A stretch of DNA of 64,000 nt from Azoarcus sp. (GTDB taxonomy: Bacteria; Pseudomonadota; Gammaproteobacteria; Burkholderiales; Rhodocyclaceae): NCBI GenBank assembly GCA_030656215.1, contig JAUSOD010000035.1:1-64000 (forward strand), given 5' to 3'. Below the pieces are notes generated by a model, which did not search any database, had not been told where the DNA came from, and was given only the letters and a program-made list of their open reading frames with translations. The position numbers and the translations under genes are program-made. Positions 36,318 to 45,653 of the stretch are shown here, one piece after another. Each line of letters starts with the position of its first letter. Within the stretch, counting starts at the first letter, position 1.

Positions 36318-37358
36318 ATGGATCAGATCAAACTAACCCAATTCTCCCACGGCGGTGGTTGCGGCTGCAAAATCGCACCCGGCGTGCTGTCCGAACTGCT
36401 GTCGCGCATGCCGGCCGGGCTGTTGCCGCCCGATCTGCTGGTGGGTACCGACACCGCCGACGATGCGGCCGTGTATCGCCTCAACGATCGGCAGGCGGTG
36501 GTGGCCACTACCGATTTTTTTACCCCTATCGTCGACGACCCGCGCGACTTTGGCCGCATCGCGGCAACCAACGCGCTGTCCGACGTCTATGCGATGGGCG
36601 GCACCCCGATCTTCGCACTGGCCATCGTCGGCATGCCACTGGACAAGCTGCCGGGCGAGGTCATCGGCCGCATTCTCGAAGGTGGCGCCTCGATCTGTCG
36701 CGAAGCCGGCATTCCGATTGCCGGCGGCCATTCGATCGACGTACTCGAGCCGATCTACGGCCTGGTCGGGATCGGCGTGGTCGACCCCGCCCGGGTCAGG
36801 ACCAATGCCGGTGCCAGGGATGGCGATGTGCTGATCCTGAGCAAGCCGCTCGGTATCGGCATCCTGTCGGCCGGTCTGAAAAAGGGCCGGCTCAGCGATG
36901 CGGGCTATGCCGAAATGATCCGCTGGACCACCACGCTCAACCGCGTCGGCGCCGACCTGGCCCATATCGACGGTGTGCATGCGATGACCGACGTGACCGG
37001 CTTCGGGCTGGCGGGCCACCTGCTCGAGATGTGCCGCGGCGCAAATCTGGCCGCGGCAGTCCGGTTCGACGACTTGCCCCTGATCGAGGAGGCGCTTGCG
37101 CTGGTGCGCGACGGCATCGCCACCGGCGCATCGACGCGTAACTGGGCCAGCTACGGCAGTGCCGTGTCGATGGCGGACAATGCGCCGGAATGGCAGCGCA
37201 AAGTCATCACCGATCCGCAGACATCGGGCGGACTGCTGATCGCGTGTGCGCCGGATGCGGTGGATTCGGTGCTGCAGACCATCCAGACGGTTCAGGGCAA
37301 CCCGGGTGTGGTGATTGGTCGCATGGAACAGGGCCAGGCGCAGCTGCGGGTATCCTGA
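36318..37358 (+). CDS. selD: selenide, water dikinase (selenophosphate synthetase)
   Basis: 346 residues from ATG 36318; the open frame continues far upstream antisense to selU but has no family sequence. The active-site pair GGGCGCKIAPG contains Cys in the position that is Sec in some species, then VGTDTADDAAVYRL and the AIRS domains (YAMGGTPIFAL, GGHSIDVLEP, TDVTGFGLAGHLLEM, TDPQTSGGLL). It makes monoselenophosphate from ATP and selenide. Divergent partner of selU. Confidence 0.96.
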   Translation: MDQIKLTQFSHGGGCGCKIAPGVLSELLSRMPAGLLPPDLLVGTDTADDAAVYRLNDRQAVVATTDFFTPIVDDPRDFGRIAATNALSDVYAMGGTPIFALAIVGMPLDKLPGEVIGRILEGGASICREAGIPIAGGHSIDVLEPIYGLVGIGVVDPARVRTNAGARDGDVLILSKPLGIGILSAGLKKGRLSDAGYAEMIRWTTTLNRVGADLAHIDGVHAMTDVTGFGLAGHLLEMCRGANLAAAVRFDDLPLIEEALALVRDGIATGASTRNWASYGSAVSMADNAPEWQRKVITDPQTSGGLLIACAPDAVDSVLQTIQTVQGNPGVVIGRMEQGQAQLRVS

Positions 37359-37397
37359 ACATTCGGGGCAGAGCGCGGAAGACAGCCACCGTCGGGA

Positions 37398-38021
37398 TTA
37401 GCGACGCGCGGTGGTCGGCCCGAGCATTGGCTTGAGCCCGGCCCAGACGGTATCGAGGATGCGCGACTGGGCTGCGGCAGTGGGGTGGATGCCATCGGGC
37501 AGAAACATTTCCGGGCGATCGCCAAACCCGTCGAACAGGAAGGGAATCAGCGGCACGCCGGCCGATTTCGACACCTCGGTATAGGCCAGCGCGAAGCGAC
37601 GGGTGTAGGTCGGGCCATAATTCGGGGGCATCTCGATGCCAACAAGCAGCACTTTGCTGCCGGCCTTGCGTGCATCGGCGATCATCGCGTCCAGGTTCTG
37701 CGCAAGCAGATTCGGGGGCAGGCCGCGCAGGCCATCGTTGGCACCGAGTTCGAGGATGACGATGTCGGGTTTGTGTTGTGCGAGTGCAGCGGGCAGGCGC
37801 GAGCGTCCGCCGGCCGAGGTTTCTCCCGAGACGCTGCCATTGACCACCTGATGACGGAACCCTTCTGCCTCGAGGCGCGTCTGCAACAGGGTGGGCCACG
37901 CTTCTCCCGGCTTCAGCCCATAACCGGCGGACAGGCTGTCGCCCCACACCAGTATCGTTGCCGCCTGTGCGGCACCGGCAAACAGAATGAGCAGGAAGGT
38001 GAGCATGGATCGCAGCGGCAT
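37398..38021 (-). CDS. tesA: periplasmic SGNH esterase/thioesterase I-lysophospholipase
   Basis: 207 residues from ATG 38021. A signal peptide (MPLRSMLTFLLILFAGAAQA) precedes ATILVWGDSLSAGYG with the nucleophile Ser in GDSL. The other SGNH blocks are NGSVSGET (Gly), LGANDGLRG (Asn) and DGIHPTA (Asp-His). It hydrolyses acyl esters and thioesters in the periplasm. The start region overlaps the start of the divergent ATPase gene by 17 bp, as the tesA/ybbA pair is arranged in other proteobacteria. Confidence 0.94.
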   Translation of the reverse strand: MPLRSMLTFLLILFAGAAQAATILVWGDSLSAGYGLKPGEAWPTLLQTRLEAEGFRHQVVNGSVSGETSAGGRSRLPAALAQHKPDIVILELGANDGLRGLPPNLLAQNLDAMIADARKAGSKVLLVGIEMPPNYGPTYTRRFALAYTEVSKSAGVPLIPFLFDGFGDRPEMFLPDGIHPTAAAQSRILDTVWAGLKPMLGPTTARR

Positions 38022-38730
38022 TGAGTTCTCCAGTCCGGTCATCGAAGTCGATGGCCTGTGTAAAAGCGTGGCGATGGCCGACGGCCAGGGCGAGTTGCGC
38101 ATTCTCGACGACATCCGTTTCGCCGTCGGGCCCGGCGAGTCGGTCGCGATTGTGGGTGCGTCGGGTTCGGGCAAGTCGACCCTACTCGGATTGCTCGCGG
38201 GGCTGGATGTTCCCGTCAGCGGCACGGTGCGCATTCTGGGGACCGACCTTTTTGCCCTCGACGAGGACGCTCGGGCCGGCCTTCGCGGCGAAGCGGTCGG
38301 CTTCGTGTTCCAGTCCTTTCAGTTGCTGCCGGCACTCACCGCGCTGGAGAACGTGATGCTGCCGCTGGAGCTGTCTGGCAGCGACGATGCGCAGGCCACC
38401 GCAACGCAATGGCTCGAGCGCGTCGGGCTGGCCAGCCGGCTCGAGCACTACCCCAAGCATCTCTCCGGCGGCGAGCAGCAGCGTGTTGCGTTGGCCCGGG
38501 CCTTTGCCGCCAGTCCGCAACTGCTGTTTGCCGACGAGCCCACCGGCAACCTCGATGCTGCGACCGGCCAGGCCATCATCGAACTGATGTTCAGCCTCAA
38601 CCGCGAGGCCGGCACCACCTTGATCCTGGTAACCCACGACGAGTCGCTGGCACGGCGTTGCGGCCGGGTACTGCGAATGACGGCGGGCACCCTTGCCGAA
38701 GTGGGAGCGAGTACGGTCGAGCCTGCATAG
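38005..38730 (+). CDS. ybbA: YbbA-like ABC transporter ATP-binding protein
   Basis: 241 residues from ATG 38005, chosen for aggaaggtgag before it; an ATG six codons upstream is possible. Walker A GASGSGKST, Q-loop FVFQSFQLLPA, signature LSGGEQQRVALARA, Walker B LLFADEPTGNLD and switch His VTHDE. It is of the LolD/MacB type that pairs with FtsX-like permeases. No permease follows here; the gene ends convergent with an unknown gene. Its partner may be the permease at 43131. Confidence 0.92.
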   Translation: MDRSGIEFSSPVIEVDGLCKSVAMADGQGELRILDDIRFAVGPGESVAIVGASGSGKSTLLGLLAGLDVPVSGTVRILGTDLFALDEDARAGLRGEAVGFVFQSFQLLPALTALENVMLPLELSGSDDAQATATQWLERVGLASRLEHYPKHLSGGEQQRVALARAFAASPQLLFADEPTGNLDAATGQAIIELMFSLNREAGTTLILVTHDESLARRCGRVLRMTAGTLAEVGASTVEPA

Positions 38731-38832
38731 GCGGGCCGCCTGCGACGATGCGCAGCGTCGGGGCCGGGCGCGGCATCGACTTCATCGCCTATGGCTTCAG
38801 CCTCAATAACGACAGAGTCCGTGAGTGCCGCG

Positions 38833-39168
38833 TCAGGCTCCGGTGTTGTGGACGGCGCTCAAGCGCTCCGACACGAACTCCGCCCGCGACGTCGAGTTGT
38901 TCTCCTGATTGTTGAGCGCGCACCACGCAAAGAAATCTTCGGGGACGATCTGGTACTCGAGCGCCAGAACACCCGTACGCTGAAACTCCCGGCGCGCCTT
39001 GACCGCCATCGCCTTCCATTCTTCGAACGACGCTTCGAAACACTCGGGGTCCGATGCCGTCGCCCTGACCCGCGCCCAGGTGTCCTCGGTATACCAGGTG
39101 ACGCCCACGACGAGCGACTGACTACGGTTCTTTGCGCTCAGGCGTTGATGAAGGGTAGGTTTTCTCAT
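38833..39168 (-). CDS. conserved-looking protein of unknown function
   Basis: 111 residues from ATG 39168. No family recognised. The sequence has a Trp/Tyr-rich start (VGVTWYTEDTWARVRATA) and a central helix (FEEWKAMAVKARREFQR). It has codon use like its neighbours and probably is a real cytoplasmic protein. It is convergent with the ybbA-like gene and about 115 bp downstream of hpnE. Confidence 0.7.
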   Translation of the reverse strand: MRKPTLHQRLSAKNRSQSLVVGVTWYTEDTWARVRATASDPECFEASFEEWKAMAVKARREFQRTGVLALEYQIVPEDFFAWCALNNQENNSTSRAEFVSERLSAVHNTGA

Positions 39169-39283
39169 GATGGTAATGTATGCAGGAAGTGGTGAAGGCG
39201 CCAAAGTTACTGTCGCGCTCAAGCATAGCATTCGATATCGATCAACGACGTGCCGAGATACAGGCCACCGACGTGCGTCGCTG

Positions 39284-40600
39284 TCAGGCATCACGCGGTG
39301 CGAGTCGGGCCAGGATCGCCTCGGCACACGCCACGCCGGAGCGGACCGCTGACTCTAGCGTGGCCGGATAGTCCGATTCGATGTAGTCGCCTGCCAGCCA
39401 CAGGCCGGGCAGGGGTGTGCGGATACCGGGCCGGAACAGGCCGGGGTGGCAGGCAAAGGTCGCACGCTTCTCGACGATGACCTGCGACCACTCGGGTGCG
39501 GGCAGGCGGCAGCCAAGTTCGGTTTCGAGCTGGGCGAGGGCGGCAAGAATCAGGTCTTCATGCGACAGCGCGTCATGCGGGCCGTGCGCACTGATCACGC
39601 AGGCAAGCAGCCCCTCGTCGCCACCGAGGCGACCGCGATCGAAAGCCCATTGCGCCGGCCCACGGGCGAGACCGATCATGGTTTCGGGCAGGCGGAAGCC
39701 CTTGCCGAGCGCGAGATAGAGGGTGGTGATCGGCTCATGCGGCAAGGCCTCGATCTGCGCGGCCAGACGGTCGCAGGCACCGGTCGAGGCGAGCAGCGGT
39801 ACCGCGTGATACGGCGCGGTGGCCACTACGACGTGATGCCACGGCTGGCTGCCCGGGTCGCCATCGAGACGAAACCCGTCCGCCGTCGGCCTGATCGCGT
39901 TGATTCCATTGCCGGTGCGCAGCCGGCCGCGGCGAGTCGCCAGATAGCGTGCGGCCGGTACCGGAAACAGTTCGGATAGATCGATCCGGGGCAGCAGCAG
40001 CTCGCTGGCCGCGGCGCCCGAGGCGAGGCTGTCGCGCAGCACGTTGGCGAAGATCTGCGCGGATGCCTGGGCGCTGGGCGTGTTGAGCGCCGCCACACAC
40101 AGCGGCGCCCACACCAGTTCGGACAACTTCGCCGTCTGCCGCGTGGCGTCGAGCATGCCATCCACGGTCATATCGGCCGGAAGCTTGAATCGGGCCCTCT
40201 TCAGCCAGCGCATCAGGCGCAGCATGGCCAGGCGATCGGCCCAGCTCAGGCCCTTGGCACACAACAGGCCGACGGCGAGATGGAAGGGCGCGGGCAGCGA
40301 TGCGGCTTTCAGGTGCATCCGGCCGGGTACGTGCAGCGTGAGCGGCAGCCGTTCGAGCTGCTTGGGCGAGCCGCCGGTCAGTCGCATCAGGCGACTGAGT
40401 TCGGTATAGGCGCCGATCAGGATGTGCTGGCCGTTGTCCACCACGCGGCCATCCTTGCGTACCACCCGCGCTCGTCCGCCCAGGGTGTGAGAGCGTTCGA
40501 ACACCGTCACATGGATGCCTTGCCGCGCCAGTTCGACCGCGCAGGCCAGGCCGGCGTAACCAGCGCCGATCACGGCGACTGCAGGGATGCTGCCGGCCAT
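39284..40600 (-). CDS. hpnE: hydroxysqualene dehydroxylase
   Basis: 438 residues. FAD-binding Rossmann motif VAVIGAGYAGLACAVELARQG at the N-terminus, GGRARVV, and the C-terminal FAD motif GLWLAGDYIESDYPATLESAVRSG. It reduces hydroxysqualene to squalene, the last step of the HpnCDE route. It lies 1 base after hpnD in the operon hpnC-hpnD-hpnE. Confidence 0.94.
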   Translation of the reverse strand: MAGSIPAVAVIGAGYAGLACAVELARQGIHVTVFERSHTLGGRARVVRKDGRVVDNGQHILIGAYTELSRLMRLTGGSPKQLERLPLTLHVPGRMHLKAASLPAPFHLAVGLLCAKGLSWADRLAMLRLMRWLKRARFKLPADMTVDGMLDATRQTAKLSELVWAPLCVAALNTPSAQASAQIFANVLRDSLASGAAASELLLPRIDLSELFPVPAARYLATRRGRLRTGNGINAIRPTADGFRLDGDPGSQPWHHVVVATAPYHAVPLLASTGACDRLAAQIEALPHEPITTLYLALGKGFRLPETMIGLARGPAQWAFDRGRLGGDEGLLACVISAHGPHDALSHEDLILAALAQLETELGCRLPAPEWSQVIVEKRATFACHPGLFRPGIRTPLPGLWLAGDYIESDYPATLESAVRSGVACAEAILARLAPRDA

Positions 40601-40601
40601 G

Positions 40602-41435
40602 TCAGCCCTTGATCCAGGTCCAGCCCGCGAGCCAGACCTTGCGCAGCGGGGTCAACGAGGTGCGGCGATCGAGCACCTTGAAGCCGTCGCGTGCGATCTC
40701 GCGCAGCAGGGTGCGGTAGATCGCCGCCATCACCAGTCCGGGGCGCTGGCTCTTGCGGTCGACCGCGGGTAGCTGGGCGAAGGCCTGCTCGTAGAACTGC
40801 TCGGCGCGCTCGGTCTGGAAGGCCATGAGCTTGCGGAAGTTGTCCGAATACTTCGCCTGCAGAATCTCGCTGGCGGGCACTTCGAAGCGCTGCAGATCCT
40901 CGATCGGCAGGTAGATCCGGCCGCGGCGGGCGTCCTCGCCGACGTCGCGGATGATGTTGGTGAGCTGGAAGGCCATGCCCAGGTCGTGGGCGTATTTCTG
41001 TGTCTGGCGGTCGGTGTAGCCGAAGATCTCCGCTGCGAGCAGGCCGACCACGCTGGCCACTCGGTAGCAGTACAGCTGCAGGCCCTTGAAGTCGAGGTAG
41101 CGGGTCTGCTGCAGATCCATCGCCATGCCGTCGATGATCTCGAGCAACTGCTCGCGCGGCAGGCTGAAGCGGGTGATGACGTCTTTCAGCGCCAGTCCCA
41201 CCGGATGGGTCGGGGTGCCGCCGAACACCCGGCCGATCTCCTGCCGCCACCAGTCGAGCTTGGTGTGGGCCAGCGAGACATCGTGGCATTCGTCGACCAC
41301 ATCGTCCACCTCGCGACAGAAGGCGTACAGCGCAGTGATCGCCTGGCGCCTTTCGGGTGGCAGGAACATGAAGCTGTAGTAGAAGCTGGAGCCGCTGCTC
41401 GCGGCTTTTTCCTGGCAATAGTCGTGTGGATTCAT
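40602..41435 (-). CDS. hpnD: presqualene diphosphate synthase
   Basis: 277 residues from ATG 41435. The two Asp-rich motifs of head-to-head prenyl synthases are seen: CREVDDVVDECHD near residue 40 and NIIRDVGEDARRGRIYLP near 165. It condenses two farnesyl diphosphates to presqualene diphosphate. It overlaps hpnC by 4 bp. Confidence 0.95.
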   Translation of the reverse strand: MNPHDYCQEKAASSGSSFYYSFMFLPPERRQAITALYAFCREVDDVVDECHDVSLAHTKLDWWRQEIGRVFGGTPTHPVGLALKDVITRFSLPREQLLEIIDGMAMDLQQTRYLDFKGLQLYCYRVASVVGLLAAEIFGYTDRQTQKYAHDLGMAFQLTNIIRDVGEDARRGRIYLPIEDLQRFEVPASEILQAKYSDNFRKLMAFQTERAEQFYEQAFAQLPAVDRKSQRPGLVMAAIYRTLLREIARDGFKVLDRRTSLTPLRKVWLAGWTWIKG

Positions 41436-42280
41436 GTGTTGTTCTCGTGACGCAGGGCTTTCCAGGCGATCTGTGCCCAGTCGAGTTTGCCCAGTATCGG
41501 GCGATGACGGAATACATCGTGGCCTGCACCCTCGATCCGCTCGAGGATGCGCAGTCCACCGGCGACGATCAGGCGCAGCTCCCAGCCGATGCGCCCCGGC
41601 AGGCGCAGCGCCAGGGGCGCGCCTTCGAGCATCATCGACCGCGCCCGTTTCACCTCGAAGTCGAGCAGCGCCGTCCATCGCTCATTGCAGGTGCCGGCGT
41701 CGATGTCGGCCTCGCTCACCCCGAAGCGGGCAAGATCGTCCTGCGGCAGGTAGATGCGCTGCTTGCGCCAGTCGATGGCGACGTCCTGCCAGAAGTTGAT
41801 CAGTTGCAAGCTGGTGCAGATGCGGTCGGACAACCGAAGATTGTCGGGCGTGGCGGTGCCGTAAAGATGAAGCAGCAGGCGTCCGACCGGGTTGGCCGAG
41901 CGCCTGCAGTAATCGAGCAGTTCGGCAAAGTCCGTATAGCGGGTCTTGCCAACGTCCTGGCTGAAGGCGTCGAGCAGGTCACGAAACAACTGCACCGGCA
42001 GGCCGAACTGGCGGATGTTGCGCCCGAGGCGCTCGAACATCGGTGCGATGCTGGCGTCGCTGGGTTTCGCATCACTGACGCGCGCTCCGCGCTCGATGGC
42101 GTTGAGTGCATTGCGATAATCGTTGAGTCGCGCCAGCCGCATGATTGCACTTGCATCGCCCTCGTCCGCGATATCGTCCGCGCTGCGGGCGAAGGCATAG
42201 ATCGCCTCCACCGGCTCGCGCAGGCGGGCGGGCAGCAGGAAGGACGCAACCGGAAAATTCTCGTAGTGATCGACAGGCAT
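41432..42280 (-). CDS. hpnC: hydroxysqualene synthase
   Basis: 282 residues from ATG 42280, which the family N-terminus (HYENFPVASFLLP) supports; the frame is open further up but into the ABC gene's control region. RSADDIADEGD and NFWQDVAIDWRKQRIYLP are the Asp-rich motifs. It converts presqualene diphosphate to hydroxysqualene. First gene of hpnCDE and divergent from an ABC transporter operon. No squalene-hopene cyclase lies in the window. Confidence 0.94.
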   Translation of the reverse strand: MPVDHYENFPVASFLLPARLREPVEAIYAFARSADDIADEGDASAIMRLARLNDYRNALNAIERGARVSDAKPSDASIAPMFERLGRNIRQFGLPVQLFRDLLDAFSQDVGKTRYTDFAELLDYCRRSANPVGRLLLHLYGTATPDNLRLSDRICTSLQLINFWQDVAIDWRKQRIYLPQDDLARFGVSEADIDAGTCNERWTALLDFEVKRARSMMLEGAPLALRLPGRIGWELRLIVAGGLRILERIEGAGHDVFRHRPILGKLDWAQIAWKALRHENNT

Positions 42281-42450
42281 CGGTACGGGCAACAGGAAAA
42301 AACGACGGGGCAAACGCACGGCGCCGAACGAACGGCATCCGGTAAACCGAGGGCTAACGGGTGGGTACCGGTTTGGCGGGGATGGCGCGGGCGGAGTATA
42401 AGCGAAGACGCCCCCGGGCACTTTCCGCCGCGCCATCAGTCTGGGTTCCC

Positions 42451-43134
42451 ATGCTAAGAATCGATCAACTGGGCAAGACCCTGCCCACTACGCCCCCGCG
42501 CCAACTGTTTGCCTCGCTCTGCCTGCAGGTGGCGGCGGGGGAGTGCGTTGCGATCATGGGCGAGTCCGGTGTCGGCAAGTCGACGCTGCTCAACTGCGTT
42601 GCCGGACTCGAACCGGTCAGTGCGGGCAGTATCCGCGTCGGCGATGCCGAACTGGTCGGGCTCGATGACGACGCCCTGGCGCGACTGCGGCGCGAGCTCT
42701 TCGGATTCGTGTTTCAGGCTTTTCATGTCCTGCCCCACCTCAGCCTGCTACACAACGTGGCGGTGCCGCTGTGGCTGCAGGGGGTGACGGGCGCCGAGGC
42801 CGATCGCCGGGCGCTGCAAATGCTCGATCGGGTCGGGCTGGGCGATCGTGCGAGCGACTGGCCACGCAATCTTTCCGGCGGCGAGCTGCAGCGGGTGGCG
42901 ATCGCCCGCGCGCTGGTCCATCGGCCCGCGGTGGTGCTCGCCGATGAACCCACCGGCAACCTCGACCCGGCGCGCGCAAGCGATATCCTCGATCTGCTGC
43001 TGGAGCAGGTCCGCGAGGCGGGCGCCGCCGCCATCCTGGTGACGCATTCGCAGGCAGCAGCGAACCGCGCCGGGCGAATTCTCGAGCTGCGGGCCGACGG
43101 ACTGGTGCCGCTTGCGACCGGTGCAATGCGATGA
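42451..43134 (+). CDS. MacB/LolD-type ABC transporter ATP-binding protein
   Basis: 227 residues from ATG 42451. Walker A GESGVGKST, Q-loop FVFQAFHVLPH, signature LSGGELQRVAIARA, Walker B VVLADEPTGNLD, and His in VTHSQ. It is coupled to the permease by an ATGA overlap. With the AttH-like protein it forms a three-gene export unit, divergent from hpnCDE. Confidence 0.92.
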   Translation: MLRIDQLGKTLPTTPPRQLFASLCLQVAAGECVAIMGESGVGKSTLLNCVAGLEPVSAGSIRVGDAELVGLDDDALARLRRELFGFVFQAFHVLPHLSLLHNVAVPLWLQGVTGAEADRRALQMLDRVGLGDRASDWPRNLSGGELQRVAIARALVHRPAVVLADEPTGNLDPARASDILDLLLEQVREAGAAAILVTHSQAAANRAGRILELRADGLVPLATGAMR

Positions 43135-45653
43135 ATCGCGCCCTGGTCGGCCTGTTCGCTGCCAGCCTCGGGCGCAGACGGGTGGCCACCGCGCTCGGCT
43201 TGTTTGCAATCGCACTCGGGGTAGCCCTCGGGCTGGCGGTGCAACTGATCCATGGCGCCGCGCTCGACGAGTTCGGCCGCGGTATGCGCGAGCTGGCCGG
43301 TGAGGCCGATCTGCAGGTGAGCGCCGGGCGCGAGGGCTTCGACGAGCAGATTTACCTCATCCTAGCTCAGCGCCCTGAAGTGGCCGAGGCCAGTCCGGTA
43401 CTGGAGATAGAGGCACGTCTGCCGCTCAAGGCCACCAGCCTACGGGTGATCGGGGTCGATCTGTTCCGGATCGCACGCGTGCAGCCTGCGTTGATCCCGC
43501 TGGCAGCGGAGGGCGGGGATCGTTTCGCCGCGTTGCAGCCCGACACCCTCTTTCTCAGCGCCGCCGCACGGGAGAAGATCCTCACCAATGGCGAGCTGGA
43601 GCTGATCACGGTTCAGGCCGGCACGCGCGTGTTCGCGCTGCGGATTGCGGGCACCGTGCCTGGTGCAGGCGTGGGGCAAGCGCTCGGCATCATGGATATC
43701 GGTGCCGCCCAGGAGGCGTTCGATCGTATCGGGCGCCTCAGCCGCATCGATCTCAAGCTCGTCCGCGGCGTATCGAGGGCCGAAGCTACCGCATCCCTGA
43801 GCCCGCTACTACCCGCAGGGGTGAGTCTTGCTGCGCCCGAGGTCTCGGCGGCGGAAGCGGCTGCGCTGTCGCGCGCCTACCGGGTCAACCTGACCATGCT
43901 TGCGGCGATTGCGCTGCTCACCGGGGGCTTTCTCGTGTTTTCGACCCAATGGCTGTCGGTGGTGCGACGGCGGCGCGAGTTTGCCTTGCTGCGGGCATTG
44001 GGCATGGGCCGCAGGACCCTGCTCCAGGGCTTGTTGATCGAGGGCGCGCTGACCGGGCTTGCGGGCGGTGTGGCGGGCGTGGCGCTTGGACATCTGTTCG
44101 CCGCTCTGGCATTTCAGCTGATCGGTGGTGATCTGGGGGCGGGCTACTTCGACGGCATCCGCCCGAGCCTGCAGTTTTCGCCTGTGGTCAGTGCGGTTTA
44201 TCTTGCGCTGGGCATTGCGTCCGGCATCGCCGGGGCATGGCTGCCCGCGCGCGAAGCCTCGCGGACGGCGCCTGCCTCCGCACTCAAGGCAGGGGCGGGC
44301 GACGGAGCCGCGCTGAGCGCCGGACAGCCACGCGGCAGGCTGGCGCTCGCAGCGCTGACCATTGCCGCGTTTGCCTGCCTGTTGCCGCCGATCGGCGGCA
44401 TGCCACTCGGCGGCTACCTCGCCGTTGCGCTGATACTGGCCTGCGCCGTACTGGGCCTGCCTGGCGCGACACGAACGGCCATGCGCTTGTTGGCGGTAGG
44501 AACGGGGGCGGTGTGGCGACTTGCGCACGCCAGACTTTCAGCTGCGCCGGGGCAGGCGGTGGTGGCGGGCGCAGGCGTGGTGGCGAGCGTGGCGCTGGCG
44601 GTGTCGATGGCGATCATGGTCAGCTCGTTCCGGGTTTCGGTGGATGATTGGCTGACCACGGTGCTGCCTGCCGACCTTTACGTAAGGACCTCATCCGCGT
44701 CGGAAAGCGGTTTCTTTGAGGCCGATGCCGTGAAGCGGATCGAACAGCTTGCGGGCATCGCGTCGATGGACACGGTGCGCGCGGTCAACCTGCGGCTGAT
44801 CGACGGGCGCCCGCCAGTGACCCTGCTTGCTCGTTCGGTGGACCGTGGCTGGGGGCTACCGCTCGTTTCCGGAACACTGGCGCCGTCCGCCACCGCGGGC
44901 GACCCTGCGCCTCCCGCGGTCTGGGTGTCGGAAGTGGTGGCCGACTTCATGCGTTTGCAGCCCGGCAGCGCACTGGACCTGCCGCTGGCGGGCAGGGTGG
45001 TCAGTTTTCGTGTTGCCGGCATCTGGCGCGACTATGCGCGCCAGAACGGGGCTGTGGTAGTGGACCGCGAGGTCTATCGGCAATTGACCGGCGACACCCG
45101 GGTGAACGATGTCGCGCTCCGACTGCGCGCAGGCCACACGCCAACCGCTGTGGCTGAAGCCTTGCGTGCCGCATTTGGCGATCAGTTGATCGAGATTGCG
45201 CTGCCCGGCGAGATCCGCGCGATCAGCCTGCAGATCTTCGACCGCACTTTTGTGGTGACCTATCTGATGGAAGCGGTTGCAATCGTGATTGGCCTGTTCG
45301 GCATCGCCACCACTTTCGCGGCCCTGGCCACGGCACGCAGGGGGGAGTTCGGCATGCTGCGCCACCTCGGATTGACGCGAGGCGAGATCGGCCGCCTGAT
45401 CGCCATCGAGGGCGCACTGACGGCGGCAGTGGGGGTCAGCGTGGGCGTGCTCGCCGGTGGCGGCATTGCTTGGGTGCTGATCGAGGTGATTAACCGCCAG
45501 AGTTTTCACTGGAGCATGGACCTGAATGTACCGATTGGCGGACTGGCCCTGTTCTGCACCGGCATGATCCTGCTCGCCGCGCTTGTGGCGCGCCTGGCAG
45601 GCGCACGCGCAATGCGCCAATCGGCGGTACTGGCCGTGCGGGAGGACTGGTGA
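43131..45653 (+). CDS. FtsX-family ABC transporter permease (YbbP-like, duplicated)
   Basis: 840 residues. An N-terminal membrane helix, a large periplasmic domain, then three helices with an FtsX signature (VVRRRREFALLRALGMGRR near residue 280), two central helices near 415-460, another helix near 490, a second periplasmic domain, and a second FtsX block (ATARRGEFGMLRHLGLTRGE near 730). This 10-helix layout is that of YbbP-type mechanotransmission permeases, which move or extract lipids or lipoproteins rather than import solutes. Confidence 0.9.
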   Translation: MNRALVGLFAASLGRRRVATALGLFAIALGVALGLAVQLIHGAALDEFGRGMRELAGEADLQVSAGREGFDEQIYLILAQRPEVAEASPVLEIEARLPLKATSLRVIGVDLFRIARVQPALIPLAAEGGDRFAALQPDTLFLSAAAREKILTNGELELITVQAGTRVFALRIAGTVPGAGVGQALGIMDIGAAQEAFDRIGRLSRIDLKLVRGVSRAEATASLSPLLPAGVSLAAPEVSAAEAAALSRAYRVNLTMLAAIALLTGGFLVFSTQWLSVVRRRREFALLRALGMGRRTLLQGLLIEGALTGLAGGVAGVALGHLFAALAFQLIGGDLGAGYFDGIRPSLQFSPVVSAVYLALGIASGIAGAWLPAREASRTAPASALKAGAGDGAALSAGQPRGRLALAALTIAAFACLLPPIGGMPLGGYLAVALILACAVLGLPGATRTAMRLLAVGTGAVWRLAHARLSAAPGQAVVAGAGVVASVALAVSMAIMVSSFRVSVDDWLTTVLPADLYVRTSSASESGFFEADAVKRIEQLAGIASMDTVRAVNLRLIDGRPPVTLLARSVDRGWGLPLVSGTLAPSATAGDPAPPAVWVSEVVADFMRLQPGSALDLPLAGRVVSFRVAGIWRDYARQNGAVVVDREVYRQLTGDTRVNDVALRLRAGHTPTAVAEALRAAFGDQLIEIALPGEIRAISLQIFDRTFVVTYLMEAVAIVIGLFGIATTFAALATARRGEFGMLRHLGLTRGEIGRLIAIEGALTAAVGVSVGVLAGGGIAWVLIEVINRQSFHWSMDLNVPIGGLALFCTGMILLAALVARLAGARAMRQSAVLAVREDW

